Part shown: positions 8,551 through 16,006 of the stretch, in pieces | How the letters are laid out: every line of letters begins with the position of its first letter | How positions within the stretch are numbered: position 1 is the first letter of the stretch | Assembly: GCF_002025665.1 (NCBI RefSeq) | Contig: NZ_CP018786.1 | Span: forward strand, 2,108,001-2,172,000 | From: Chryseobacterium indologenes | GTDB lineage: Bacteria; Bacteroidota; Bacteroidia; Flavobacteriales; Weeksellaceae | Length of the DNA: 64,000 bases | Direction: 5' to 3' | Made by a program: the position numbers and the translations under genes | The notes under the pieces: generated by a model | Databases searched by the model: none | Told to the model about the DNA's origin: nothing | The model's input: only the letters and a program-made list of their open reading frames with translations

Positions 8551-8588
8551 AAAAAATGCCGTTATGCTTTTGCAGCGGCATTTTTTTT
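8551..8588 (+). terminator. Rho-independent terminator of gpmI
   Basis: A-tract, stem with ATGCCG paired to CGGCAT, and a run of eight T from 8581, starting 18 nt after the gpmI stop. Confidence 0.8.
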
Positions 8589-8652
8589 ATGATTTATGTC
8601 AGATAAGGTATGACTTGCATACTTTATTATGCGTTAAATAATAAATAAATCT

Positions 8653-8660
8653 TATCTTTG
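8653..8660 (+). promoter_or_regulatory. -7 box (TATCTTTG) of the desaturase gene
   Basis: Exact TAnnTTTG, 22 nt before the ATG at 8683. Confidence 0.65.
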
Positions 8661-8682
8661 TAAATTAAAACTGAATAGTAAA

Positions 8683-9660
8683 ATGTATCAAAAGCTTGTT
8701 AGGAAAGAAGTAATGGGATTATTGGAAAAGGAAGTAGGTTCTTTTCTTGATAAATTTTTAACGCCAATTGAAAAAATCTGGCAGCCTTCCGATTATTTAC
8801 CAGATCCTTCAAGCGATGAATTTAAACATGACTTAGAAGAAATTCAGACTTTTGCCCGTGAAATGCCTTACGATCTTTTTGTAACATTGATCGGTGACTG
8901 TATCACAGAAGAGGCACTTCCTTCCTATGAATCTTGGTTGATGGGTGTTGACGGAATCAATCAGGAAGAAAAAGTAGGCTGGGCCAACTGGGTAAGAGCA
9001 TGGACTGCTGAGGAAAACAGACACGGAGATTTATTAAACAAATATCTTTATCTGTGCGGAAGGGTAAACATGAGAGAAGTTGAGATCACTACTCAATATC
9101 TTATCAATGACGGATTCGACTTGGGAACAAGTATGGACCCATACAGAAACTTCATTTATACAAGTTTTCAGGAAACAGCTACCAATATCTCTCACAGAAG
9201 AGTAGGAACATTGGCAAAACAATCCGGAAACGGAAAATTAGCAAAAATGTGTGGGGTAATTGCTGCAGACGAAGCAAGACACGCTAAAGCATACAAACAT
9301 TTCGTAGCAAAAATCCTTGAAGTAGATCCTTCAGAAATGATACTTGCCTTTGAAGATATGATGCGCAAGAAAATTGTAATGCCTGCTCACTTAATGAGAC
9401 AGTCCGGACAAAAAGCTGGTGAACTTTGGGGACATTTCTCAGATGCAGCACAAAGATGTATGGTCTACACAGGTCAGGATTATATCAATATTATGAAAGA
9501 CCTTTTAGATGAATGGAAAATTGAGCACGTAAAAGGACTTACAGAAAAAGCAGAAAAAGCTCAGGAATACCTGATGAAGCTTCCTGCAAGGCTACAGAAG
9601 ATCACAGACAGGGTTTCTACTCCGGATCTTCAGTTCCAGTTTAGCTGGGTAAAAAGCTAA
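8683..9660 (+). CDS. Acyl-ACP desaturase (stearoyl-ACP delta-9 type)
   Basis: Soluble di-iron desaturase of the plant-type FA_desaturase_2 family, which puts a cis double bond into acyl chains on acyl carrier protein with O2 and ferredoxin. The protein has 325 residues. The four-helix di-iron site is visible as ITEEALPSYE (about 66-75), EENRHGD (about 109-115) and DEARHAKAYKHF (about 197-208). It is monocistronic, with a promoter at 8653 and a terminator at 9698. Such enzymes set membrane fluidity; the exact bond position is inferred from the family. Confidence 0.93.
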   Translation: MYQKLVRKEVMGLLEKEVGSFLDKFLTPIEKIWQPSDYLPDPSSDEFKHDLEEIQTFAREMPYDLFVTLIGDCITEEALPSYESWLMGVDGINQEEKVGWANWVRAWTAEENRHGDLLNKYLYLCGRVNMREVEITTQYLINDGFDLGTSMDPYRNFIYTSFQETATNISHRRVGTLAKQSGNGKLAKMCGVIAADEARHAKAYKHFVAKILEVDPSEMILAFEDMMRKKIVMPAHLMRQSGQKAGELWGHFSDAAQRCMVYTGQDYINIMKDLLDEWKIEHVKGLTEKAEKAQEYLMKLPARLQKITDRVSTPDLQFQFSWVKS

Positions 9661-9697
9661 TAAGATCTATATTATTATTTAAAATATAAAAGTAATT

Positions 9698-9726
9698 GAG
9701 TGCCTTTCTTTTGGGCACTCTTTTTA
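9698..9726 (+). terminator. Terminator of the desaturase gene
   Basis: Stem GAGTGCC/GGGCACTC (9698-9704 with 9713-9720) followed by TTTTT. It precedes the -7 box at 9732. Confidence 0.8.
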
Positions 9727-9731
9727 TTTCT

Positions 9732-9739
9732 TATCTTTG
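9732..9739 (+). promoter_or_regulatory. -7 box (TATCTTTG) of the HAD phosphatase gene
   Basis: Exact TAnnTTTG, 20 nt before the ATG at 9760. It rules out the longer reading frame that opens at 9700, inside the preceding terminator. Confidence 0.65.
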
Positions 9740-9759
9740 CAAAGCTAAAAAAAGACAAA

Positions 9760-10191
9760 ATGTTAAATAATAAAAAGATTGCTGTTGACTTTGACGGGAC
9801 TATTGTTGATGATGCTTACCCGGCAATTGGAAAACCGAAAACTTTTGCATTCGAAACTTTGAAAAGACTTCAGTCTGAAGGATTCAGATTGATACTTTGG
9901 ACATACAGACACGGAAAAACATTAGATGAAGCGGTAGAATTCTGTAAAAAAAACGGAATAGAATTTTATTCTGTGAACTCAAGCTTTGAAGGAGAAGTTT
10001 TTGATCCAGAAAATCAATCCAGAAAATTAGATGCAGACTGGTTTATTGATGACAGAAACTTGGGAGGATTTCCGGGATGGGGAGAGATCTACAATATTAT
10101 TCAGGAAAGAATAGAATTTCGTGTTGAAGGAAAAGAAGTTCTTGCCTATTCAAAACTTAAAAAAGAAAAGAAAAAAGGCCTTTTTTGGTAA
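9760..10191 (+). CDS. HAD-superfamily hydrolase (BT0820-like)
   Basis: 143 residues from the ATG at 9760, which follows the promoter; the upstream codons run through a terminator. The HAD nucleophile motif is IAVDFDGTIVDD (about 6-17). Motif III is probably the Lys in the KNG segment, and the acidic motif IV is DADWFIDDRN. The short length with no cap domain resembles the small BT0820-type phosphatases of Bacteroidota. The substrate is unknown. The last codons (KKGLFW) overlap an A6GGCCT6 palindrome at 10171-10186 that may act as part of a terminator. Confidence 0.8.
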   Translation: MLNNKKIAVDFDGTIVDDAYPAIGKPKTFAFETLKRLQSEGFRLILWTYRHGKTLDEAVEFCKKNGIEFYSVNSSFEGEVFDPENQSRKLDADWFIDDRNLGGFPGWGEIYNIIQERIEFRVEGKEVLAYSKLKKEKKKGLFW

Positions 10192-10194
10192 AAT

Positions 10195-10340
10195 AGAAAT
10201 TAGAAGCTAGATATTAGACGTTAGTTTTTAACGGCCAATCAAAGCTTCTGTTTTTTATCAAAAAGAGTTTATAGATTGTTATAATATAGAAATACACATA
10301 ACGCTGTAATCTAGCTTCTAACATCTAATATCTAACATCT
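10195..10340. repeat. Intergenic TAGAAGCTAG / ATATTAGATGTTAG repeat
   Basis: The spacer before map contains AGATATTAGACGTTAG at 10209-10224 and its near-perfect complement at 10318-10333. The self-related word TAGAAGCTAG occurs at 10201-10210 and its complement at 10311-10320. The right copy abuts the map start codon, so map's 5' leader is made of repeat sequence. Confidence 0.55.
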
Positions 10341-10347
10341 ATATACA

Positions 10348-11157
10348 ATGATTCAATTAAAAACGATAGACGAATTACGTCTGATGAAGGAGAGTGCCCG
10401 ACTGGTTTCTAAAACATTGGGAATGCTGGCAAAAGAAATTAAACCAGGGATTACTACTTTATATTTAGATAAACTGGCTCATGATTTTATTAAAGATCAT
10501 GGTGCTGAACCTGCATTCTTAGGGTATGGAGGATTTCCAAACTCTCTTTGCATCTCTCCGAATGAGCAGGTAGTTCATGGTTTTCCTAACAACGACGTAG
10601 TGAAAGAAGGAGATGTTCTTTCTGTTGACTGTGGGGTGATCCTTAATGGTTTCGTAGGAGATCATGCCTACACTTTTGAAATCGGGGAAGTGAAACCTGA
10701 GGTTAAAAAATTACTACAGGTTACCAAAGAATCTTTATACAAAGGAATTGAGCAGGTTGTCAGAGGAAAAAGAATAGGAGATATTTCCTATGCAATCCAG
10801 GCACACTGTGAAAAAGAAGGGTATGGAGTAGTAAGAGAGCTTGTAGGACACGGATTGGGAAGAAAAATGCACGAAGATCCACAGGTTCCTAACTACGGAA
10901 GACAAGGAAGCGGAAAAGTAATTAAAGACGGTTTGGCAATTGCAATTGAGCCGATGGTGAACATGGGAACCGAAAAAGTGAAGTTCCATAATGATGGCTG
11001 GACAGTAACGACTTTAGATAACATGCCTTCTGCTCACTTCGAACATGATGTAGCTGTGATCAATGGTAAGCCGGTATTGCTTTCTACATTTGATTATGTA
11101 TACGAAGCTTTAGGGATTGTAAGTGATGAAGAAAAGCAGTTCCAACTGGATTTTTAA
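10348..11157 (+). CDS. map: Type I methionine aminopeptidase
   Basis: Cytoplasmic di-metal enzyme that removes the N-terminal Met from new proteins. The 269 residues are normal for bacterial type I. Metal ligands appear in order: Asp in SVDCGVILNGFVGDHAYTF, His in LVGHGLGRKMHEDP, Glu in AIEPMVNMG and the final Glu in SAHFEHDVAVI. Its stop codon overlaps the ATG of the following methyltransferase (shared A at 11157), so the two are translationally coupled. Confidence 0.96.
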   Translation: MIQLKTIDELRLMKESARLVSKTLGMLAKEIKPGITTLYLDKLAHDFIKDHGAEPAFLGYGGFPNSLCISPNEQVVHGFPNNDVVKEGDVLSVDCGVILNGFVGDHAYTFEIGEVKPEVKKLLQVTKESLYKGIEQVVRGKRIGDISYAIQAHCEKEGYGVVRELVGHGLGRKMHEDPQVPNYGRQGSGKVIKDGLAIAIEPMVNMGTEKVKFHNDGWTVTTLDNMPSAHFEHDVAVINGKPVLLSTFDYVYEALGIVSDEEKQFQLDF

Positions 11158-11924
11158 TGAAAAAGGTAACTAAGCTTTTACTGAATAAAATTCCACGCCC
11201 TATGCTTATTAAAATGAGTATCTGGGCAAGACCGCTTATTTATCAGTTTTTCAAAGGTGACAAATTCTTTGATCCTATTGATGGAAGATCTTATAGAAAA
11301 TTCCTTCCCTATGGATATGGAAAACAAAGAGAAAATGCACTTTCTCCGGGAACGTTAAGTTTGGAAAGACACCGTCAGATGTGGCTGTATCTTCAGAATG
11401 AAACTGATTTTTTCATTAAGAATTATAAAGTCCTGCATATTGCTCCCGAACAGGAATTTTTAAGGAAATTCAAGAGAATGAGCAATCTGAATTATATATC
11501 TGCAGACCTCTATTCTCCTATTGTAGATGTGAAAGCAGATATTCTGGATTTACCTTTTGAAAATGACAGTTTTGATATCATTTTCTGTAATCATGTTCTG
11601 GAACATATTGAAGACGATGCAAAAGCAATGAGCGAGCTTTACAGGGTAATGAAACCTGGCGGATGGGGAATTCTTCAGGTTCCGATGAAAAATTCGTTGG
11701 AGAAAACCTACGAAGACTTCACGATTAAAGATCCAAAAGAACGTCAGAAACATTTCGGACAGTACGATCATGTTCGTTGGTACGGAATGGATTATTTTGA
11801 CCGCTTAAGAAAGGCAGGCTTCGAAATAGACCCCAACTTCTATTCACAGAAATTCTCTGAAGAAGAAATAAAAAAATTCGGGTTAAGACATAATGAAATC
11901 TTACCTGTAGTTTATAAAAAATAA
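11157..11924 (+). CDS. SAM-dependent methyltransferase (class I)
   Basis: 255 residues. The SAM-binding Rossmann core is of the Methyltransf_11 type: VLHIAPEQEFLRKF (motif I, with Ala-Pro-Glu replacing the usual Gly-rich loop), YISADLYS, ADILDLPFENDSFDIIFCNHVLEHI (motifs II/III) and YRVMKPGGWGILQVP (post-motif). The substrate is not evident. It is coupled to map by a 1-nt overlap. A strong terminator follows. Confidence 0.85.
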   Translation: MKKVTKLLLNKIPRPMLIKMSIWARPLIYQFFKGDKFFDPIDGRSYRKFLPYGYGKQRENALSPGTLSLERHRQMWLYLQNETDFFIKNYKVLHIAPEQEFLRKFKRMSNLNYISADLYSPIVDVKADILDLPFENDSFDIIFCNHVLEHIEDDAKAMSELYRVMKPGGWGILQVPMKNSLEKTYEDFTIKDPKERQKHFGQYDHVRWYGMDYFDRLRKAGFEIDPNFYSQKFSEEEIKKFGLRHNEILPVVYKK

Positions 11925-11928
11925 AATA

Positions 11929-11959
11929 AAAACCGTTTCAATAGCTGAAACGGTTTTTT
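11929..11959. terminator. Terminator between convergent genes
   Basis: Twelve-base stem AAAACCGTTTCA/TGAAACGGTTTT with T runs on both sides. It ends the map/methyltransferase operon and can also serve the convergent gene at 11982. Confidence 0.85.
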
Positions 11960-11981
11960 ATATACATGAAATGTTCTGTTT

Positions 11982-12692
11982 TTATTTTTTAATAAAAGGG
12001 TAGGACTTATAATTTTCTATCGTTACGATATATTGCCCTTTCTGTAAACTGCTTGTGTCAATTGATGTTTTGTTGCTGTTAGTTGTAGTTTCAAATACCA
12101 GTTTTCCTGATAAATCGTAGATCTTAAGGGGAAGGTTTCTCTCAATATTTTCAAGATGCAAAACTTCTTTTACAGGATTGGGGTATGCTTTAAAATTTTT
12201 CGTTACTGCAGCAGTTTCTTTAGTGCTCAATTGGTCAGTATTGTTATAGTAAATTTTGTTTCCTGAAGGATCTGTAATCACCAAAGTTTTTACACTTCCG
12301 TTGGTTGTAATTTGGTAACTGTATATTGAGGCATAAGCTCCTAAACCATAAATATCACAGTTTTTCTGATCATAAGCACGAACAGGCGCTGCATTTCCTC
12401 CGTTATAAAACAAAAGAGTACATGCGCTTGATGTTTTGATAAGATTGTTGCTTCCGGGCATAATCCCGAAACCCATTATGGAAGTATTGTAATATCTGGA
12501 ATTAATAACATAGCTTGTTCCTCCTGCCGAATTAAATGTAGTTGCGGGAACTCCATTATCTATTAAAGGTGTATTGGTAGTCTGGCCACTGCTTGTTACC
12601 ATTTTGGAAATATACCAGTTATTGGAAAGTAATTCGGAGGTTTGCTGGGCAGTCAGTAAGCCACCTGCTAAAAGGAATAGAATTTTTTTCAT
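11982..12692 (-). CDS. Secreted protein of unknown function with T9SS sorting domain
   Basis: 236 residues. The signal peptide is at 1-16 (MKKILFLLAGGLLTAQ). The middle region (about 17-155) is a beta-rich Ser/Thr/Asn-rich domain with two cysteines (SSACTLLFYN and KNCDIYG) and resembles no enzyme I know. Residues about 165-236 are a T9SS type A sorting domain: FKAYPNPVKE, KIYDLSGKLV, and GQYIVTIEN near the end. It is therefore probably surface-exposed or released. It has its own promoter (12710-12717) and shares the terminator with the upstream convergent operon. Confidence 0.85.
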   Translation of the reverse strand: MKKILFLLAGGLLTAQQTSELLSNNWYISKMVTSSGQTTNTPLIDNGVPATTFNSAGGTSYVINSRYYNTSIMGFGIMPGSNNLIKTSSACTLLFYNGGNAAPVRAYDQKNCDIYGLGAYASIYSYQITTNGSVKTLVITDPSGNKIYYNNTDQLSTKETAAVTKNFKAYPNPVKEVLHLENIERNLPLKIYDLSGKLVFETTTNSNKTSIDTSSLQKGQYIVTIENYKSYPFIKK

Positions 12693-12709
12693 AGGTTAAA
12701 AGTTTCTCA

Positions 12710-12717
12710 CAAAGATA
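12710..12717 (-). promoter_or_regulatory. -7 box (TATCTTTG) of the T9SS-cargo gene
   Basis: Exact TAnnTTTG on the minus strand, 17 nt before the ATG at 12692. Confidence 0.6.
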
Positions 12718-12771
12718 AAAGAATTTCGTCCTTCTCAATTCCATTAGATTAAATAAAAATAGAAACGCAAA

Positions 12772-12796
12772 AACCGCCTTCAATACGAAGACGGTT
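12772..12796 (-). terminator. Terminator of the SMR transporter gene
   Basis: Ten-base stem (12772-12781 with 12787-12796, one mismatch), followed on the minus strand by TTTTT. Confidence 0.75.
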
Positions 12797-12832
12797 CCCA
12801 TTTTTAAATATAGATAGAAGTTTATGCGCTTT

Positions 12833-13165
12833 TTAGTGTGAGGAAGAAACAGCCTTTAATCCTACCACAGAACCAATAAGCGTTACAATAAAAAATACTC
12901 TCCAAAAGCTTACAGGATCCTTAAAGAAAATAATCCCCATTAAAGCAGTTCCCACAGCCCCAATTCCTGTCCATACCGCATAAGCAGTACCGATAGGCAA
13001 GGTTTGGGTAGCTTTGATCAGTAAAAGCATACTGATTGTCATTGTTACCAGGAAACCCGCATACCACAGGTACATTTCAGTTCCTGATGTTTCTTTTGCC
13101 TTTCCCAGACATGATGCGAAGGCAACTTCAAATAATCCTGCGATAACTAATATTAACCAATTCAT
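12833..13165 (-). CDS. Small multidrug resistance (SMR) transporter, SugE/Gdx-like
   Basis: 110 residues with four membrane helices. SMR proteins work as dimers that exchange protons for guanidinium or quaternary ammonium cations. The key glutamate is in IAGLFEVAFASC (Glu13), and TM3 has the subfamily-typical LPIGTAYAVWTGIGAVGTA. This resembles SugE/Gdx more than EmrE, but substrate cannot be told from sequence alone. I see no guanidine riboswitch upstream. A Crp-type regulator lies 228 nt upstream on the same strand and may control it. A box with one mismatch (GAAATTTG, 13186-13193) is the likely promoter. Confidence 0.88.
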   Translation of the reverse strand: MNWLILVIAGLFEVAFASCLGKAKETSGTEMYLWYAGFLVTMTISMLLLIKATQTLPIGTAYAVWTGIGAVGTALMGIIFFKDPVSFWRVFFIVTLIGSVVGLKAVSSSH

Positions 13166-13296
13166 TTTTTAAAATTTTACTACTGCAAATTTCAGAATTT
13201 GACAGGAGAAAAAATTTTACAATTGTTAAAAAATGAAGATGGTTTTTAAGAAAGAAAGATGGAAGCTTGAGGAAAAAAATGGTTATATCAATAGGA

Positions 13297-13351
13297 GTGG
13301 ACTTTAGTCCACTTTCAAAAGAAAATGATCATTCCTTTGGCTTTAGCCAAA
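13297..13351. repeat. Pair of CTTTAG-centred palindromes
   Basis: Two 16-bp palindromes 23 nt apart: GTGGACTTTAGTCCAC (13297-13312) and TTTGGCTTTAGCCAAA (13336-13351). Both share the core GNCTTTAGNC. They lie between the Crp-type gene and the SMR gene and look like a paired REP-type element. Confidence 0.6.
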
Positions 13352-13393
13352 ACATAAGAATTTTTAAATATTTCAATTCTTAAATCTTTAAAT

Positions 13394-13957
13394 TTATTTA
13401 ATCTCCGCCCGAATTCTACTTAAACTCACCTGCGTAATTCCAAGATAAGACGCAATATAACCGAGCTGAACTCTTTTAAGTAAGTCAGGCTGATAATTAA
13501 TAATATCTTTATAACGTTCCAAAGACGTTTTGAACTGTCTGGAAATAATCAGTTCCTCGGATTTTATCATCTCTGCTTCTGCCAGCTTTCGTCCCCAGTT
13601 GGCAATATGGATATCTTCATTGAACAGTTTCCTTAGATTTTCTGTTTCCATTCTGTACAGGTCGCAGTCTTCAAGTAATTCGATGCTTTCATAACCGGGT
13701 TTGTCCTCCACGTAGCTTTTCATCGAGAGAATACATTGTCCCTCGCTTCCGAACCAGAAAGTAATATCATTGTCAGCTGTTGAAGAATAAGCACGTGCAA
13801 TCCCTTTCCGGATAAAATACAGATAAGGAATCACTTTATCAGCCTCCATCAGACAAAAGCCTTTAGGATGGGAAACTTCGGTGATATGCTCTTTTAAACT
13901 GTTTTTTGAGGTCTCAGGAAGAAGGTAAACCTTATCAAGAATCTGGTCTATATTCAT
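13394..13957 (-). CDS. Crp/Fnr-family transcriptional regulator
   Basis: 187 residues. The N-terminal cNMP-binding beta-roll covers about 20-115 (PYLYFIRKGIARAY, ITFWFGSEGQ). The C-terminal winged helix includes IASYLGITQVSLSRIRAEI, the recognition helix being at the extreme C-terminus. There are no cysteine clusters of the FNR type, and the canonical cAMP-binding Arg/Ser pair is not evident, so the ligand is unknown. This compact type is abundant in Bacteroidota and often sits beside transporters. A TATTTTTG box at 13977-13984 lies 19 nt upstream. Confidence 0.87.
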   Translation of the reverse strand: MNIDQILDKVYLLPETSKNSLKEHITEVSHPKGFCLMEADKVIPYLYFIRKGIARAYSSTADNDITFWFGSEGQCILSMKSYVEDKPGYESIELLEDCDLYRMETENLRKLFNEDIHIANWGRKLAEAEMIKSEELIISRQFKTSLERYKDIINYQPDLLKRVQLGYIASYLGITQVSLSRIRAEIK

Positions 13958-13976
13958 AAAGATGAATTCTAATAGT

Positions 13977-13984
13977 CAAAAATA
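13977..13984 (-). promoter_or_regulatory. -7 box (TATTTTTG) of the Crp-type gene
   Basis: Exact TAnnTTTG on the minus strand, 19 nt before the ATG at 13957. Confidence 0.6.
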
Positions 13985-14279
13985 TCAGTTTTAAGTAATG
14001 CAATACAAAATTATCAGGTAATTTTTATAATAAATATTACTATGTGTATATTCAAAATTCTTCCGAATTCAACTTATTTATCGTCAAAATTGCCAAGGAA
14101 AGAGCAAATTCCCTTCCTCTGGAGGGTGCCGAAAATTCAAATAATTTTTTGACGGGGTAGAGTTAGCCCAGCAATTGCTGTTCACTATAAATTTCCTTTC
14201 CTCACGATATATTTAAGCACATAACTCTCTTTTTTCTTTTAATTGTTAAGATTAACCGTAAAGACCAATTTTGTTTTAC

Positions 14280-14287
14280 TAACTTTG
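14280..14287 (+). promoter_or_regulatory. -7 box (TAACTTTG) of era
   Basis: Exact TAnnTTTG, 20 nt before the ATG at 14308. Confidence 0.6.
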
Positions 14288-14307
14288 CAGTTCGTAATAT
14301 TATTTTT

Positions 14308-15183
14308 ATGCACAAAGCTGGATTTGTAAATATAGTTGGAAAGCCCAATGCGGGAAAATCGACCTTGCTTAACCAATTGATGGGAGAGAAGTTGGCGATT
14401 GTAACGCAGAAAGCTCAGACAACCCGCCACAGAATTTTTGGTATTTATAATGAAGATGATCTTCAGATTGTATTTTCTGATACTCCAGGAGTATTGGATC
14501 CAAAATACGGACTGCAGGAGAAAATGATGGATTTTGTAAAGGACTCTTTGCAGGATGCTGATGTTTTTCTATTTATTGTAGATGTTACCGATAAAGCAGA
14601 ACCATCAGAATTTTTAATTGATAAATTGAATAAAATCCCTGTTCCTGTACTTCTTCTATTAAATAAAGTAGACCAGACAGATCAGGCAGGTCTTGAAAAA
14701 TTGGTAGAAGATTGGCATGCCAGAATTCCAAAGGCTGAGATTTTACCTATCTCTGCATTGAATGCTTTTAATACAGAAGTTATTTTACCTAAAATAAAAT
14801 CTTTGCTTCCTGAGAATCCGCCTTACTACGATAAAGATCAGTATACGGATAAACCTGAAAGATTTTTCGTTAATGAGACAATTCGTGAGAAAATTCTTTT
14901 AAATTATGATAAAGAAATTCCATACTCTGTAGAAGTAGTGACTGAACAGTTCAAGGAGAAAGAAGGAATTATCTTTATAGACTCTATTATTTATGTAGAA
15001 AGAGATACCCAAAAAGGAATTATTATCGGGCACAAAGGAGAAGCTATTAAAAAAGTTGGAACTGAAGCCAGGTTAGACCTTGAGAAGTTTTTCACCAAAA
15101 AAATTCATTTAAACCTTTTTGTAAAGGTGAAAAAAGACTGGAGAAAGAACGATAGAGATCTTAAAAATTTCGGTTACAGATAG
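14308..15183 (+). CDS. era: GTPase Era
   Basis: Essential GTPase that assists 16S rRNA maturation and 30S assembly. 291 residues, normal. G1 is GKPNAGKST (about 10-18), G2 lies in TTRHRI, G3 is DTPGV and G4 is NKVD. The C-terminal KH domain (about 200-291) has the signature GIIIGHKGEAIKKVG, which binds the 3' end of 16S rRNA. It has its own promoter and is followed after 68 nt by a DoxX gene. Confidence 0.97.
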   Translation: MHKAGFVNIVGKPNAGKSTLLNQLMGEKLAIVTQKAQTTRHRIFGIYNEDDLQIVFSDTPGVLDPKYGLQEKMMDFVKDSLQDADVFLFIVDVTDKAEPSEFLIDKLNKIPVPVLLLLNKVDQTDQAGLEKLVEDWHARIPKAEILPISALNAFNTEVILPKIKSLLPENPPYYDKDQYTDKPERFFVNETIREKILLNYDKEIPYSVEVVTEQFKEKEGIIFIDSIIYVERDTQKGIIIGHKGEAIKKVGTEARLDLEKFFTKKIHLNLFVKVKKDWRKNDRDLKNFGYR

Positions 15184-15251
15184 ACTAAAATAGCTTGTAA
15201 TCCCGTTGTATTAAAAGATTTTTTACTACCTTAGTATAAATTTTTTAGTAC

Positions 15252-15680
15252 ATGAACTATAATAATTCAAATTTCAGCTCAATACCTAAAGATATTATTT
15301 TACTGGCAGTAAGAGTGTTTGTTGGTTTTGCCATGCTTTCTCATGGTTTTCCAAAGCTTCAGATGCTATTGGCTGGTGGTAAAATAGAGTTTTTTGATTT
15401 TATGGGATTAGGACCACAGGTGTCATTGATTCTTACGGTTTTTGCTGAATTTGTATGTTCAATACTCCTGATATTAGGGCTTTTTACAAGAGTTGCTCTG
15501 GGATTTTTAATCTTTACAATGATCATTGCAGGTTTTGTAGTTCATGGAGCAGATCCATTCGAAAAAAGAGAAATGAGCCTTATCTATCTTTCTGTTTATC
15601 TTTTGCTTATGGTAATTGGAGCAGGAAAAGTTTCAGTAGATCATATGATTGAAAGAAGAAAAAGAGCTTCAGACTGGTAA
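15252..15680 (+). CDS. DoxX-family membrane protein
   Basis: 142 residues with four predicted membrane helices (about 17-35, 55-75, 80-97, 108-126). The DoxX pattern is seen in LLAVRVFVGFAMLSHGFPKLQ and in the HGADPFEKREMSLIYL loop before the last helix. Family members are linked to quinone or thiosulfate oxidation and to oxidative-stress membrane complexes, but this one has no telling neighbour. A weak -7 box with one mismatch (15227-15234) precedes it. It converges on the small peptide gene and shares its terminator. Confidence 0.83.
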   Translation: MNYNNSNFSSIPKDIILLAVRVFVGFAMLSHGFPKLQMLLAGGKIEFFDFMGLGPQVSLILTVFAEFVCSILLILGLFTRVALGFLIFTMIIAGFVVHGADPFEKREMSLIYLSVYLLLMVIGAGKVSVDHMIERRKRASDW

Positions 15681-15703
15681 TCTTACAACCATACAAAATA
15701 AAG

Positions 15704-15730
15704 AAGGCACTTCAGAAAATGAAGTGCCTT
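15704..15730. terminator. Bidirectional terminator
   Basis: Eleven-base perfect stem AAGGCACTTCA/TGAAGTGCCTT with a 5-nt loop, between the DoxX gene and the convergent double-glycine peptide gene. Confidence 0.85.
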
Positions 15731-15738
15731 TTCCGTTA

Positions 15739-15888
15739 CTAATAATTGCAGTTAGGTAAGCATTCCCAGATCAGGGCTCCGTTTTCATCTCTTACTCTGC
15801 AAGCCATAAAGCCTGCATCACATAATGGAGCACTTCCTCCGTTAATCATTTTTAAATTTCCTTTTGATAATTTTTTTAAATTTTTCAT
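15739..15888 (-). CDS. Double-glycine leader peptide, bacteriocin-like, cysteine-bearing
   Basis: 49-residue peptide. The leader MKNLKKLSKGNLKMINGG (1-18) ends in Gly-Gly, the classic cleavage site for peptidase-containing ABC exporters. The leader pattern LKKLSKxNLKxINGG resembles the short peptides that Chryseobacterium genomes carry in several copies and that are annotated as bacteriocin-like. The 31-residue core has four cysteines (core positions 5, 12, 25 and 29), which could form two disulfides or be modified. The ATG lies after an imperfect promoter box near 15904, and the stop is 8 nt from a strong terminator, which supports a discrete small gene. No exporter or modifying enzyme is in the window. 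Function (toxin, signal or other) is unknown. Confidence 0.75.
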   Translation of the reverse strand: MKNLKKLSKGNLKMINGGSAPLCDAGFMACRVRDENGALIWECLPNCNY

Positions 15889-16006
15889 ATTATTTTAATT
15901 TGTAAGATAAATGTAATGAAAAAATAAATATGACACCAAAAGGAGTCTTATTTTTCAATGTTAAAATTATTTTAAAATTCACTACATTCGTAGAAAATGA
16001 ATTTAT

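Larger units (their letters stand above)
13958..14307. other. Divergent spacer before era
   Basis: 350 bp holding the divergent promoters at 13977 and 14280. Between about 14108 and 14165 is a GC-richer stretch (CCCTTCCTCTGGAGGG, then a GACGGGGTAG word) unlike the AT-rich flanks; it looks like a dispersed intergenic repeat. I see no gene. Confidence 0.4.

Noticed and set aside
9700..9759. N-terminal extension of the HAD phosphatase
   Set aside because: It runs through the desaturase terminator and the gene's own promoter box, so translation from 9700 is not plausible.
12833..13300. Guanidine riboswitch upstream of the SMR gene
   Set aside because: I could not see the conserved hairpins of any guanidine riboswitch class in the spacer.
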